Origin: Lysobacterales bacterium
Lineage (GTDB): Bacteria > Pseudomonadota > Gammaproteobacteria > Xanthomonadales > Rhodanobacteraceae
Direction: 5' to 3'
Length of the DNA stretch: 46,849 bases
Assembly: GCA_002632325.1 (NCBI GenBank)
Contig: NSJK01000025.1
Location: 1 to 46,849, forward strand
The first letter of the stretch is position 1. Every line of letters begins with the position of its first letter. The position numbers and the translations under genes were made by a program. Shown piece after piece: positions 27,669 to 35,431 of this stretch. The notes under the pieces are model-generated. The model worked only from the letters and a program-made list of their open reading frames with translations, did no database searches and was not told the DNA's origin.

Positions 27669-27674
27669 TACACT
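27669..27674 (+). promoter_or_regulatory. possible -10 box of the aminotransferase pair
   Basis: TACACT in the context GCTACACT lies 28 bases before the ATG at 27703, in the 135-base gap between the divergent STAS and aminotransferase genes. AGGTGG at 27688-27693 is the ribosome binding site. Confidence 0.35.
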
Positions 27675-27702
27675 CGGCGAAGTTTCCAGGTGGCGATGAG
27701 CG

Positions 27703-28629
27703 ATGAGCAAAGGCACCCACGACTACGCAGCCGATGCGCGCAATGCGGCGATTCGCATCAATCTCAATGGCGAACTTGTCGCGCGCGAGGCGGCCAAGGT
27801 TTCTGTGTTCGATGCCGGCTACGTGCTCGGTGATGGCGTGTGGGAAGGCCTGCGCGTGCATGGCGGCGGTCTGCCCTTCCTCGACCAGCATCTGGACCGG
27901 CTCTACGAAGGCGCATGCGCGCTCGATCTCGACATCGGCCTCACGCGCGAGCAGCTCAGCGCACGCATCGTCGAGACCCTGCGTGCCAACGGCATGCGCG
28001 AGGACGTGCACATCCGCCTGATGGTCACGCGCGGGCTCAAGGCCACGCCGCATCAGGATCCGCGTTTCGTGATCGGGCCGGCGACGATCGTGATCGTGCC
28101 CGAGTACAAGCAGCCCTTGCCGGAGACGATCGAGCGCGGCATTCGCCTGTTCACCGTGCATGTGCGCCGCGGCGCACCCGACGTGCAGGATCCCAAGCTC
28201 AACAGCCATTCCAAGCTCAATTGCATCCTCGCCTGCATCCAGGCGCAGAAGGCCGGTTATGACGAGGCGCTCATGCTCGATCCGCACGGCTTCGTTGCCA
28301 CCTGCAATTCCACGCACTTCTTCATCGTGCGCAAGGGCGAGGTGTGGACCTCGACCGGCAAGTATTGCCTCGGCGGGATCACGCGCGGCAACGTGATCGG
28401 CCTGTGCCGCGAGCATGGCATCCCGATCCACGAAAAGGATTTCAGCCTCACCGATGTCTACGGCGCCGACGAGGCCTTCGTCACCGGCACCTTCGCCGGT
28501 CTCACACCGGTGCACGAGATCGACGGTCGCGTGATGGGCGACGGCGTTCGCGGGCCCATGTGCCTGCGCCTGCAGACGCTCTATCGCCAACTCGTCGAGC
28601 GTTCGAGCCGCGAGGGAGTGCGCGTGTGA
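27703..28629 (+). CDS. class IV aminotransferase (branched-chain / D-amino acid type)
   Basis: A 308-residue PLP enzyme of fold type IV. FDAGYVLGDGVWEGLRVHGG (about 36-55) is the N-terminal block, Lys171 in NSHSKLN is the Schiff-base lysine, and the PLP-phosphate loop GGITRGNVIGL (about 224-234) is intact. FATCNSTHFFIVRKGEVWT matches the family. A second class IV enzyme, ilvE, lies at 44.2 kb, so this one probably has another role such as D-amino acid or an odd amine substrate. The following sulfotransferase-like gene overlaps its stop codon, so the two are coupled. It is divergent to the STAS gene. Confidence 0.85.
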   Translation: MSKGTHDYAADARNAAIRINLNGELVAREAAKVSVFDAGYVLGDGVWEGLRVHGGGLPFLDQHLDRLYEGACALDLDIGLTREQLSARIVETLRANGMREDVHIRLMVTRGLKATPHQDPRFVIGPATIVIVPEYKQPLPETIERGIRLFTVHVRRGAPDVQDPKLNSHSKLNCILACIQAQKAGYDEALMLDPHGFVATCNSTHFFIVRKGEVWTSTGKYCLGGITRGNVIGLCREHGIPIHEKDFSLTDVYGADEAFVTGTFAGLTPVHEIDGRVMGDGVRGPMCLRLQTLYRQLVERSSREGVRV

Positions 28630-29366
28630 TGTCCGGCGACGGCCTGCGGCTGGCGATGTGGTCGGGCCCGCGCAACATCTCCACCGCGATGATGCGCGCG
28701 TGGGAGAACCGCGCGGACTGCGCGGTCATCGACGAGCCGTTCTATGCGCACTATCTGCTGCGCACGGGGGTGGATCATCCGGGGCGCGAGGAGGTGCTCG
28801 CGGCGCAGTCCAGCGATGCCGCCGAGGTTGCCGAGATGCTGTGCGGGCCGATCCCGGACGGCAAGGCGATCTGGTACCAGAAGCACATGACCCAGCATCT
28901 GCTCGCCGACATGCCGCTGAGCTGGCTCGATCGCCTCACGCATTGCTTTCTCATCCGCGAGCCCGAGCGCGTCGCCGCGTCTTTCACGATCCAGCGCCCC
29001 GATGCCGCGGTGTGGGAACTCGGCTTCGAACAGCAGACGCGGCTGTTCGATCATCTGTGCGATCGCCTCGGCCATGCGCCGCCCGTTCTCGATGCCAGCG
29101 ACGTGCTCGCCGATCCGCGCGGGATACTGATCGCGCTGTGCGCGCGGCTGGGAATCGCCTTCAGCGAACGCATGCTGCACTGGCCTGCGGGTCCGCGCGC
29201 AAGCGACGGCGTGTGGGCGCCGCATTGGTATGCCGCGGTCGAGCGCTCGACGGGATTTGCACCACCCGCGCAGGCGCGCGAAACGCTCACGCCCTTCCAG
29301 CGCGAACTCGCCGCGGCCTGTCGGCCACACTACGAACGCCTGGCCGCGCATCGCCTCGTTGCGTGA
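28629..29366 (+). CDS. sulfotransferase-like protein
   Basis: A 245-residue protein beginning LRLAMWSGPRNISTAMMRAW: the SGPRNIST segment corresponds to the 5' phosphosulfate loop of PAPS sulfotransferases. HCFLIREPERVAASF is the 3' phosphate motif (usually RxPxxxxxSxx). It is annotated in many proteobacteria next to an aminotransferase IV gene as a branched-chain aminotransferase-like or sulfotransferase protein. A GTG at 28626 (GTGA overlap) is an alternative start. The reaction is unproven; transfer of sulfate to a small hydroxyl or amine product is the family expectation. Confidence 0.75.
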   Translation: MSGDGLRLAMWSGPRNISTAMMRAWENRADCAVIDEPFYAHYLLRTGVDHPGREEVLAAQSSDAAEVAEMLCGPIPDGKAIWYQKHMTQHLLADMPLSWLDRLTHCFLIREPERVAASFTIQRPDAAVWELGFEQQTRLFDHLCDRLGHAPPVLDASDVLADPRGILIALCARLGIAFSERMLHWPAGPRASDGVWAPHWYAAVERSTGFAPPAQARETLTPFQRELAAACRPHYERLAAHRLVA

Positions 29367-29376
29367 ATCGCATCGA

Positions 29377-29934
29377 TCATGGCCGCCAATTCGCGTGGCG
29401 TTCCCAGAATTCGACGCTGCGCCGGTAGGCCGCGCGATCGAGCGCGACGCCCGAGCCACCTTCCTCGACGCCGAGCGCATTGCGCATCATCGTGATCGGT
29501 ACCATCGGGATTTCTTCCGGCTCCATCGTGTACAGGCATCCGACGACGCCCCAGTCGGCTTCGATTTTCGTGCCTTCGCGCGCGAGCTGCTCGCGGTCAT
29601 AGAGGATCGGCACGAGATAGCGCGCGATCGGCGGCTCCAGACCCTCGAACCAGCGCACCAGCACGGGCAGTTCGTCCTTGTTGCGCGCCTCGTAGGCACT
29701 GCGCAGTTGCGAGCGATTGTGTTCGTCGAGCGCGATCACCGAACAGCGCGTCGAAGTCCAGTTGGCATGCACGTGCAATTTGCAGAACGGCGCGTAGCCG
29801 TCGAGCACCGCCAGCGGCGCCTGCGCATTGAGGCGCGCGACGAAGGCCTCGGCGCTGCAGTCCTGGATCGCGGTGAGGCGACCGTCACGCGGAAACAGAC
29901 GTGGACGCGCGAATTCGGTGAGGGCGATGGTCAT
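29377..29934 (-). CDS. DUF3228 family protein
   Basis: A 185-residue cytosolic protein with the DUF3228 pattern: FARPRLFPRDGRLTAIQDCS near the start, GYAPFCKLHVHANWTSTRC, and the C-terminal EADWGVVGCLYTMEPEEIPM followed by PITMMRNALGVEEGGSG. The function of the family is unknown. The ATG at 29934 is used because the frame further upstream enters the gap and the next gene. It is convergent with the sulfotransferase-like gene, with ten bases between the stop codons, and may be cotranscribed with the transporter upstream. Confidence 0.82.
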   Translation of the reverse strand: MTIALTEFARPRLFPRDGRLTAIQDCSAEAFVARLNAQAPLAVLDGYAPFCKLHVHANWTSTRCSVIALDEHNRSQLRSAYEARNKDELPVLVRWFEGLEPPIARYLVPILYDREQLAREGTKIEADWGVVGCLYTMEPEEIPMVPITMMRNALGVEEGGSGVALDRAAYRRSVEFWERHANWRP

Positions 29935-29975
29935 GCTGGATTCCCGCGCAAAGGCGCGAGCATAACGCGCCGCAC

Positions 29976-30815
29976 TCAGGCCAGCGCGATCAGGGCCACC
30001 GCGACTGTGGCAAGGCCGAGCGCGGCGAAATTGATCGCAGTCAAACGCTCGCGAAACAGCCACAGTCCGGCGAGCGCACCAAGCCCGACCACGCCAAGGT
30101 TCATGCCCGCAAACACCAGCGATGGCGAATCGGGCAAGGCGCGATGCGCGCGCAGGTAGAACAGGATGTTGCCGAAGTTGAGCAGGCCCAGAACGATGCC
30201 GGCGGCGAGACTGCGGCGGTCGAGCCGCACGCGCCGCGCGATCGCAATGATCGTCGCCACCGTCAGGGCGAGCGCGAACACGACCTGCAGCGAGCTGCCC
30301 AAGGGCAGTCCGGTTGCAGCCAGCTGCTTGAACAGGATGTCGATCACGCCGAAGCCGAAGAACACGCCGAGCGGCCAGCGCCAGCCTGTGCCCAAGCGCG
30401 CATCAGCCTCACTTCGCCAAATCATGCCCGGCAAGGCAACGAGTCCGAGCGTGCAGCCGAGCAGCTTGAGCGGTGCCGGGGTTTCGCCGAACAAGGCGAA
30501 CGCAGCGAGCAGCGGCAGCAGCAAGGACAGGCGCTGGGCAACATCGCTGCGCACGATGCCGGCGCTGCGCACCGAAGCGGCCAGCACGAGAAAGATCGTC
30601 GGCAGCAGCATGCCGAGCGTGATCAAGGCCGGCCATGCTGCAGCGGATGAGTCGAGTGGCGCCAGCGTCGGTCGCAGGATCAGCGCGGTGGCGATGCCGG
30701 CAACGAGGTAGTTGCAGGCAATCGCCTGCAACAGTTCGATGCGCCAGCGCGGCGCGAGCTTGAGCAGCACCGACACCAGCACGCTGCAGACGACCGCGGC
30801 GAACACATTGCTCAT
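29976..30815 (-). CDS. EamA/DMT-type transporter
   Basis: A 279-residue membrane protein with ten predicted helices in two halves, as in drug/metabolite transporters. Each half ends with the EamA-like pattern (LFGETPAPLKLLGCTLGLVALPG and LFRERLTAINFAALGLATVAVALI). Substrate cannot be told. The start at 30815 gives a signal-anchor-like first helix. It follows the iron permease gene by 13 bases and is probably in the same operon. Confidence 0.82.
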   Translation of the reverse strand: MSNVFAAVVCSVLVSVLLKLAPRWRIELLQAIACNYLVAGIATALILRPTLAPLDSSAAAWPALITLGMLLPTIFLVLAASVRSAGIVRSDVAQRLSLLLPLLAAFALFGETPAPLKLLGCTLGLVALPGMIWRSEADARLGTGWRWPLGVFFGFGVIDILFKQLAATGLPLGSSLQVVFALALTVATIIAIARRVRLDRRSLAAGIVLGLLNFGNILFYLRAHRALPDSPSLVFAGMNLGVVGLGALAGLWLFRERLTAINFAALGLATVAVALIALA

Positions 30816-30828
30816 GCGCGCAGCGTCC

Positions 30829-32757
30829 TCACGCGTGTTGTGTGCCGCGCCGGTTCCAGGCAAATCCCGCCAGCAAGGCGAGCAGGGTCAGTGCTTGCGC
30901 GAGCGTGGTCTGCACGGTCGGAAACAGGCCGAACAGGCCCAGACGCGGCACCACGCTCAGTTGGGTCACGCCGACCATGCCCGCTTCCTGCAGCGCCGCC
31001 ACGCCCTTGCCCGCGAGCACCACCGCGAGCACGGCCATCAGCCATGCGCTCCAACGGAAGAACGTCGCAATCGGCAGCCTGCGGCTGAAGCGCAGCATCC
31101 CCATCGCGATCAAGGCGAGCAGCACGCTCGCGCTGCCCGCCCCCGCGAGCATCGCGGCGCCATTGCCCTGCGACCACAGCGCGGCGAAGAACAGGATCGT
31201 CTCGAACACTTCGCGGTAGACGACGAGGAAAGCAAGACCGAACAGCAGCCACGCCGAACGTCCCGACAGTGCGCTCGACATCTTCTCGCGGATGTAGCGT
31301 TGCCAGTGATCGGCCTGCGCCTTGCCATGCATCCAGATGCCGACCGAGACCAGCACCAGCGCGGCGAACACCGAGCCGAAGCCTTCGGTGAGCTCGCGGC
31401 TCGCGCCGCTGATTTCGATCAGCCAGGTCGCCGCGGCCCAGGTCAGGCCGCCCGCGAGCAGCGCACCGATCCAGCCACCGTGAACATAGCGCACCACCTC
31501 GACGCGCTCGGCCTTGCGCAGGAAGGCGATCATCGCCACCACGATCAACAGGGCTTCGAGTCCTTCGCGCAACAGGATGGTCGCCGCGCCGAGGAAACTC
31601 GCGAGCTGCCCACCACTGCCGCCCGCGAGCGCAGCTTCGCTTGCGCCGATCAGACCATCGAGCGAGGCTACACGTTGCGCCAGGACCGTCGCGTCTTCGC
31701 CTTCGGCAATGCCGCTGCGATAGGCAGCCATTGCGCTTTCGACCCGTGTCAGCAAGTCGCCATCGTGCGCCGCGAGCGTGGGCTCGATCGGTTCGAAACC
31801 ATCGAGGTACGCCGACAAGGCGAGTTGGTTGGCCTTGCGGCGATCGCCCTCGCGGTAGGCGGCCAGACTCTGCGCAAGTCGTTCGTGCGCGAGTGCCAGC
31901 GTGCCCGCCCCGGCCTTTGGCTGCAGCGTGTCGGGATGACTGCGCAGCCAGGCGGTGATCGCATCGGCGGTGCTGGCACCGACTTCGGTCTCGAAAGTTG
32001 CCGGTGTGAGCTGCGTGAGCGCCTTGAGATCGGGAATGCGTGCGCGCAAGCTCGCATCGGCGTGCCACAGGGTTTCACCCTTGGCGGCCTGCGCCGGCGC
32101 GAACGCGAGTTGACCGACATGGAAAGCCAGCGCCCAGCGCTCGTCGTTGGACAACTGCGCAAAACCCGGCATCGACGTGCCGTCGACGCCCTGGGTGATC
32201 GTCTGGTACAGCGCAAGCAGGCTGCGCTGACGCGCGCGTGCGGCGTCGTCGAAAGCAATCGGTGCGGGCGACAAGGCCGCTGCGGCCGAACCGTGGCCAT
32301 CGCCATTGGCGCCGTGGCAGGACGCGCATTGCTGCGCGTACAGACGCGTGCCGAGTGCGAGATCGGGCGTGCGCGCGGGCGCCACCGCAACCGGATAGGC
32401 CGCGAGCAAGGCTGCGCCAAGCGCACGCGCCTGCGTTGCCACCTGGGCGGCATCGGCTTTCCGTGCGATCGCTGCCTGCAACTGCGCGACGCCGCCGAGC
32501 AGATCCGCGCGTGCAGGATGCTCGGGCAAGGCACCGATACGCGCGGCGACGGTCGCCGCGAACTCGACCTGTTCGGCGTACTCGCTCTCGCTCACGATCT
32601 TGCCGTGCTCCACCGCGCCGGCGTAATCGACCGCGATGTAGTCGAGCAGGCGCCAGGCGGTCTGCGCATCGACATCGTCGGCGCGTGCCGTGCCATGCAG
32701 GGCCAACAACAGCGTGACTGCACACGCCACACGCACGGCAAAATTCGTGATCGACAC
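30829..32757 (-). CDS. FTR1 family iron permease with N-terminal cytochrome c domain
   Basis: A 642-residue exported and membrane protein. A signal peptide (about 6-25, ending TARA) precedes a helical periplasmic region, then a class I cytochrome c domain with CASCH (144-148) as heme site and Met196 in SMPGF as likely distal ligand. The C-terminal 260 residues hold about seven helices with both iron-binding FTR1 motifs, REGLE (397-401) and REVFE (515-519). Ferrous iron is probably oxidised by the heme module and passed to the permease, as in FetM-like or EfeU-type systems. A GTG at 32757 with GGGGA upstream is chosen; an ATG at 32799 is possible but lacks a ribosome site. Confidence 0.85.
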   Translation of the reverse strand: MSITNFAVRVACAVTLLLALHGTARADDVDAQTAWRLLDYIAVDYAGAVEHGKIVSESEYAEQVEFAATVAARIGALPEHPARADLLGGVAQLQAAIARKADAAQVATQARALGAALLAAYPVAVAPARTPDLALGTRLYAQQCASCHGANGDGHGSAAAALSPAPIAFDDAARARQRSLLALYQTITQGVDGTSMPGFAQLSNDERWALAFHVGQLAFAPAQAAKGETLWHADASLRARIPDLKALTQLTPATFETEVGASTADAITAWLRSHPDTLQPKAGAGTLALAHERLAQSLAAYREGDRRKANQLALSAYLDGFEPIEPTLAAHDGDLLTRVESAMAAYRSGIAEGEDATVLAQRVASLDGLIGASEAALAGGSGGQLASFLGAATILLREGLEALLIVVAMIAFLRKAERVEVVRYVHGGWIGALLAGGLTWAAATWLIEISGASRELTEGFGSVFAALVLVSVGIWMHGKAQADHWQRYIREKMSSALSGRSAWLLFGLAFLVVYREVFETILFFAALWSQGNGAAMLAGAGSASVLLALIAMGMLRFSRRLPIATFFRWSAWLMAVLAVVLAGKGVAALQEAGMVGVTQLSVVPRLGLFGLFPTVQTTLAQALTLLALLAGFAWNRRGTQHA

Positions 32758-32987
32758 CTTGATCCCCAGCTGTGCTTGCAGGGTCCGACAGGCTGGCATC
32801 ACGGCGCGCGGCAAACGAATGCTCGCGGCGGCGGGAAGGGTGCTGGCGATCGGGCCGGGTTGAATGCGAATGCGTGCAAGGATATTCCAAATGCGCATGT
32901 GAGCGCTGGCCGGGGCATGAACGCCGCATGCGGCCGTCGTCGCGGCTGTCGCTGGCCGCGCTCGATCGGTGCCGTGTGAGCCGGTAT

Positions 32988-33018
32988 CTATCTCTTTATC
33001 CCGACGAAAAGATATAGT
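32988..33018 (+). promoter_or_regulatory. metF: metF promoter with palindromic operator
   Basis: TATAGT (33013-33018) is the -10 box, about 31 bases before the ATG. Overlapping it are imperfect arms TATCTCTT (32989-32996) and AAAAGATA (33007-33014), with one mismatch, centred at 33001.5. Aligned with the ahcY palindrome (13561-13588), 20 of 28 positions agree, including the shared core CGAC. The -10 box sits at the same place relative to the palindrome in both promoters. This argues for one regulator of the methyl-cycle genes. Confidence 0.6.
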
Positions 33019-33048
33019 GCGCGTTCTGCCGATTGCCCAAGCCCGTCC

Positions 33049-33888
33049 ATGCCCGCCGTGCCAATTTCCTTCGAGTTCTTCCCGCCCAAGACCGACGAGC
33101 AGAAAGCCACGCTCGAAGCGGCTCTGCCCAAGCTCAAGGCACTCAAGCCCGACTATGTGAGTTGCACGTTCGGCGCGGGCGGCTCCACGCTCAGCTACAC
33201 GCCCGAGACGATCCGTCGCCTCCATCAAGTGCACGGTCTTGATGCCGCGCCGCATCTGTCGTGCATGGGCGGCACACGCAAGGAAATCGCCGCGCTGCTC
33301 GCCAGCTATCGCGAGATGGGTTGCAAGCGCATCGTCGCGCTGCGCGGCGACCTGCCCTCGGGCATGGCCAGTTACGGCGACTTCCGCTACGCCAGCGATC
33401 TGGTCGAATTCATCCGCCGCGAACACGACGGCTTCTTCCACATCGAAGTCGCCTGCTATCCGGAAGTCCATCCGCAAGCCGACGACGCCCACGCCGACCT
33501 CGCTCATTTCAAGTCCAAGGTCGATGCCGGTGCCGATGGCGCAATCACGCAGTACTTCTACAACGCCGATGGCTATTTCCGCTTCGTCGACGCGGTTCGC
33601 AAGCTCGGCATCGACATTCCGATCGTGCCGGGCATCATGCCGATCGCCAATTTCAGCCAGCTCAGGCGTTTCTCCGAGATGTGCGGCGCCGAGATCCCGC
33701 GCTGGCTCGGCAAGCGCCTGCACGCGCTGGGCGATGATGCCGAGGCAATCCGCGATCTCGCCTCCGACTTCGTCGCCGACCTGTGCGATCGCCTGGTTGC
33801 CGGCGGCGCCCCGGGCCTGCACTTCTACACGCTCAACCGCGCCAAGCCCACGTTCGCGGTGATCGAACGCATGCGCAGCCGCGGCTGA
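33049..33888 (+). CDS. metF: 5,10-methylenetetrahydrofolate reductase
   Basis: A 279-residue FAD enzyme making 5-methyltetrahydrofolate for methionine synthesis. ISFEFFPPKTDEQ at the start contains the catalytic Glu, SCTFGAGGS and APHLSCMGGTRKEI follow, LRGDLPSG is the FAD-binding block, ITQYFYNADGYFRFVD is present, and PGIMPIANFSQLRRFSEMCG lines the folate site. The C-terminus HFYTLNRAKPTFAVIERM is typical. Weak ribosome site, but the promoter lies close. Its last 50 codons occur again, diverged, at 36919-37068. Confidence 0.95.
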   Translation: MPAVPISFEFFPPKTDEQKATLEAALPKLKALKPDYVSCTFGAGGSTLSYTPETIRRLHQVHGLDAAPHLSCMGGTRKEIAALLASYREMGCKRIVALRGDLPSGMASYGDFRYASDLVEFIRREHDGFFHIEVACYPEVHPQADDAHADLAHFKSKVDAGADGAITQYFYNADGYFRFVDAVRKLGIDIPIVPGIMPIANFSQLRRFSEMCGAEIPRWLGKRLHALGDDAEAIRDLASDFVADLCDRLVAGGAPGLHFYTLNRAKPTFAVIERMRSRG

Positions 33889-33937
33889 AGCCATTCGCGT
33901 CACGCCGAGCCCGCCCTGCGGCCCAGACAACATGGAT

Positions 33938-33967
33938 GATGCCGCCAGCCTGTCGACTGGCGGCGTC
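33938..33967. terminator. hairpin between convergent metF and beta-helix genes
   Basis: GCCGCCAG (33941-33948) and CTGGCGGC (33957-33964) pair perfectly with an eight-base loop, extended by a wobble and two more pairs. There is no T-run on either side, so it may be a rho-assisted or bidirectional processing hairpin. It lies between two converging stop codons. Confidence 0.4.
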
Positions 33968-33988
33968 ACTCACGAACGCGAAGCCGCG

Positions 33989-35281
33989 TCAGTTACTTTC
34001 TTCAAAGTCGTCGTCGAAGATCACGTCATCAAGACCGCGCAACGGGTGCGGATAGGTGAACGGTTGATAGCCCGGCTTGGGAAAGAAGAAATATTCCTGA
34101 CCTTCGCGAAAATAGTAACGACAGTCGAAACTGCTGCCGTTGGTCAGATAGATCTGTCGGTCATCGTTGTTGCTGCCGCCCGGCCACACGCGTTCGTTGT
34201 TCCAGATCCACGCACCCAGCGTTTGCCCGCGCACGGGTCGCGGCAGGCCAGGGACTTGTTGTGGCGGTTCGGCATACGTCGGGCAGTCAGGTTCGAGCTC
34301 GAGTCGCAAGGTATGGGCGATGCCAAGCTCGGTGCTGCCCTCGTAATCGATCAGGTTGTCGAACACCACGCCATCGCCGCCGCGCATGGCAATGCCAGTG
34401 GCTTGGTAATCGTCGCCGCGATAGGTGAGGTGATTGCCATAGACCTCCCAACTGCGCGAACCGGCATCGGTATCGTCCATCTTCGCACCGTGCGCATCGA
34501 TCATGCTCGTGTTGCGAGTCGTGTTGACGGTGACGAACTGGTTGTAACGCACCACGTAGCGCGAGGCGAGGTTCGAGGCAACCGAGTGCCGATTGGCTTC
34601 GAAATAATTGTCCTCGATGAAGACTGCCTCGGCAGTGCCCAATTCCAGAGGAATGTCCGTGGCGCTGCCATACACCACCACGCCATAGCCGAGCCCTTCA
34701 TTGGGCACAGCCGGGTTGAAGCTGTTGGTGAAGCGACTCTTGTAGATCACGCCGCGTGAATACGGCGGATCGCTGTAGCGCACGTCCCTGACCTCCAGCG
34801 CGGACGCGGTGAAGCCATCGAAGGCCATGTCATGAACCTTGAAATCACGACAGCCATTGCGCAGCCTGACGCCGCCATCCTGCACGCTGGTATGGCGCCC
34901 CTGGAAAGAGAAATCGGACAGCTCCACGCGCCTCGCCTTGCTGCAATCGAAATCCAGCGCGAAGCTGCTGCCCGGCGCACCGCTGCGCTTGATGAGGGTC
35001 GCGCCGCTGCCCGAACTCCCGCCCCCTCGCAACCAGACGCTCTTCTGCTGCGCGAAACTCACGCTGCTCGAACCCCAGTCACAGGTTCCGGCGGGTACTC
35101 GGACGGTGGCTTGGTCTGGCGCGTTGTTGAGCGCCTGCTGCACGTCCGCAGCTTGGCAACTGGCAGCCACCACTTCGGCCGCATTGACTGCTGCAGTTGG
35201 CAAGCCGCCAAACGCAGCGCTCACGAGCAGGGCAAGCAAAGGTACCGCACCAGAGCGCGGAGATATTGACGGACACGACAT
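33989..35281 (-). CDS. exported right-handed beta-helix protein
   Basis: A 430-residue protein with a signal peptide (VPLLALLVSAAFGGLPTAA) and a short N-terminal domain ATVRVPAGTCDWGSSS typical of pectate-lyase-like beta-helices, which begin with an aligned stack of strands. Repeated short strands with Asn and Gly turns follow (VELSDFSFQGR, FKVHDMAFDG, VFIEDNYFEANR, WEVYGNHLTYRGDD, VVFDNLIDYEGS). The C-terminus is DDVIFDDDFEESN, an altered copy of the IFxxGFE motif of the propeller protein. A surface or secreted glycan-binding or glycan-cleaving role is possible; catalytic residues were not identified. GGGAG precedes the ATG. It lies between the two metF tails. Confidence 0.75.
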   Translation of the reverse strand: MSCPSISPRSGAVPLLALLVSAAFGGLPTAAVNAAEVVAASCQAADVQQALNNAPDQATVRVPAGTCDWGSSSVSFAQQKSVWLRGGGSSGSGATLIKRSGAPGSSFALDFDCSKARRVELSDFSFQGRHTSVQDGGVRLRNGCRDFKVHDMAFDGFTASALEVRDVRYSDPPYSRGVIYKSRFTNSFNPAVPNEGLGYGVVVYGSATDIPLELGTAEAVFIEDNYFEANRHSVASNLASRYVVRYNQFVTVNTTRNTSMIDAHGAKMDDTDAGSRSWEVYGNHLTYRGDDYQATGIAMRGGDGVVFDNLIDYEGSTELGIAHTLRLELEPDCPTYAEPPQQVPGLPRPVRGQTLGAWIWNNERVWPGGSNNDDRQIYLTNGSSFDCRYYFREGQEYFFFPKPGYQPFTYPHPLRGLDDVIFDDDFEESN

Positions 35282-35431
35282 GACAGGCTCCCAATTGATT
35301 GGAGTCGAAAACTCGGGGCCCTGACATGGCCATGATAGCCGCAACGCCAATGGCCGTCCAAAACGAACTTCGAAAGCAGGCGATCCCGCGTTGCGCTGAG
35401 CTGCGCAATAATCCGGGCTTTCCCGCCTGGA

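Noticed and set aside
32758..33048. Fur box for the iron permease
   Set aside because: The region near 32875-32900 has some AAT/ATT character but not a convincing 19-base Fur palindrome.
32758..33969. Upstream extension of the iron permease frame through metF
   Set aside because: The extension is antisense to metF; the signal peptide begins at the GTG near 32757 (or ATG 32799).
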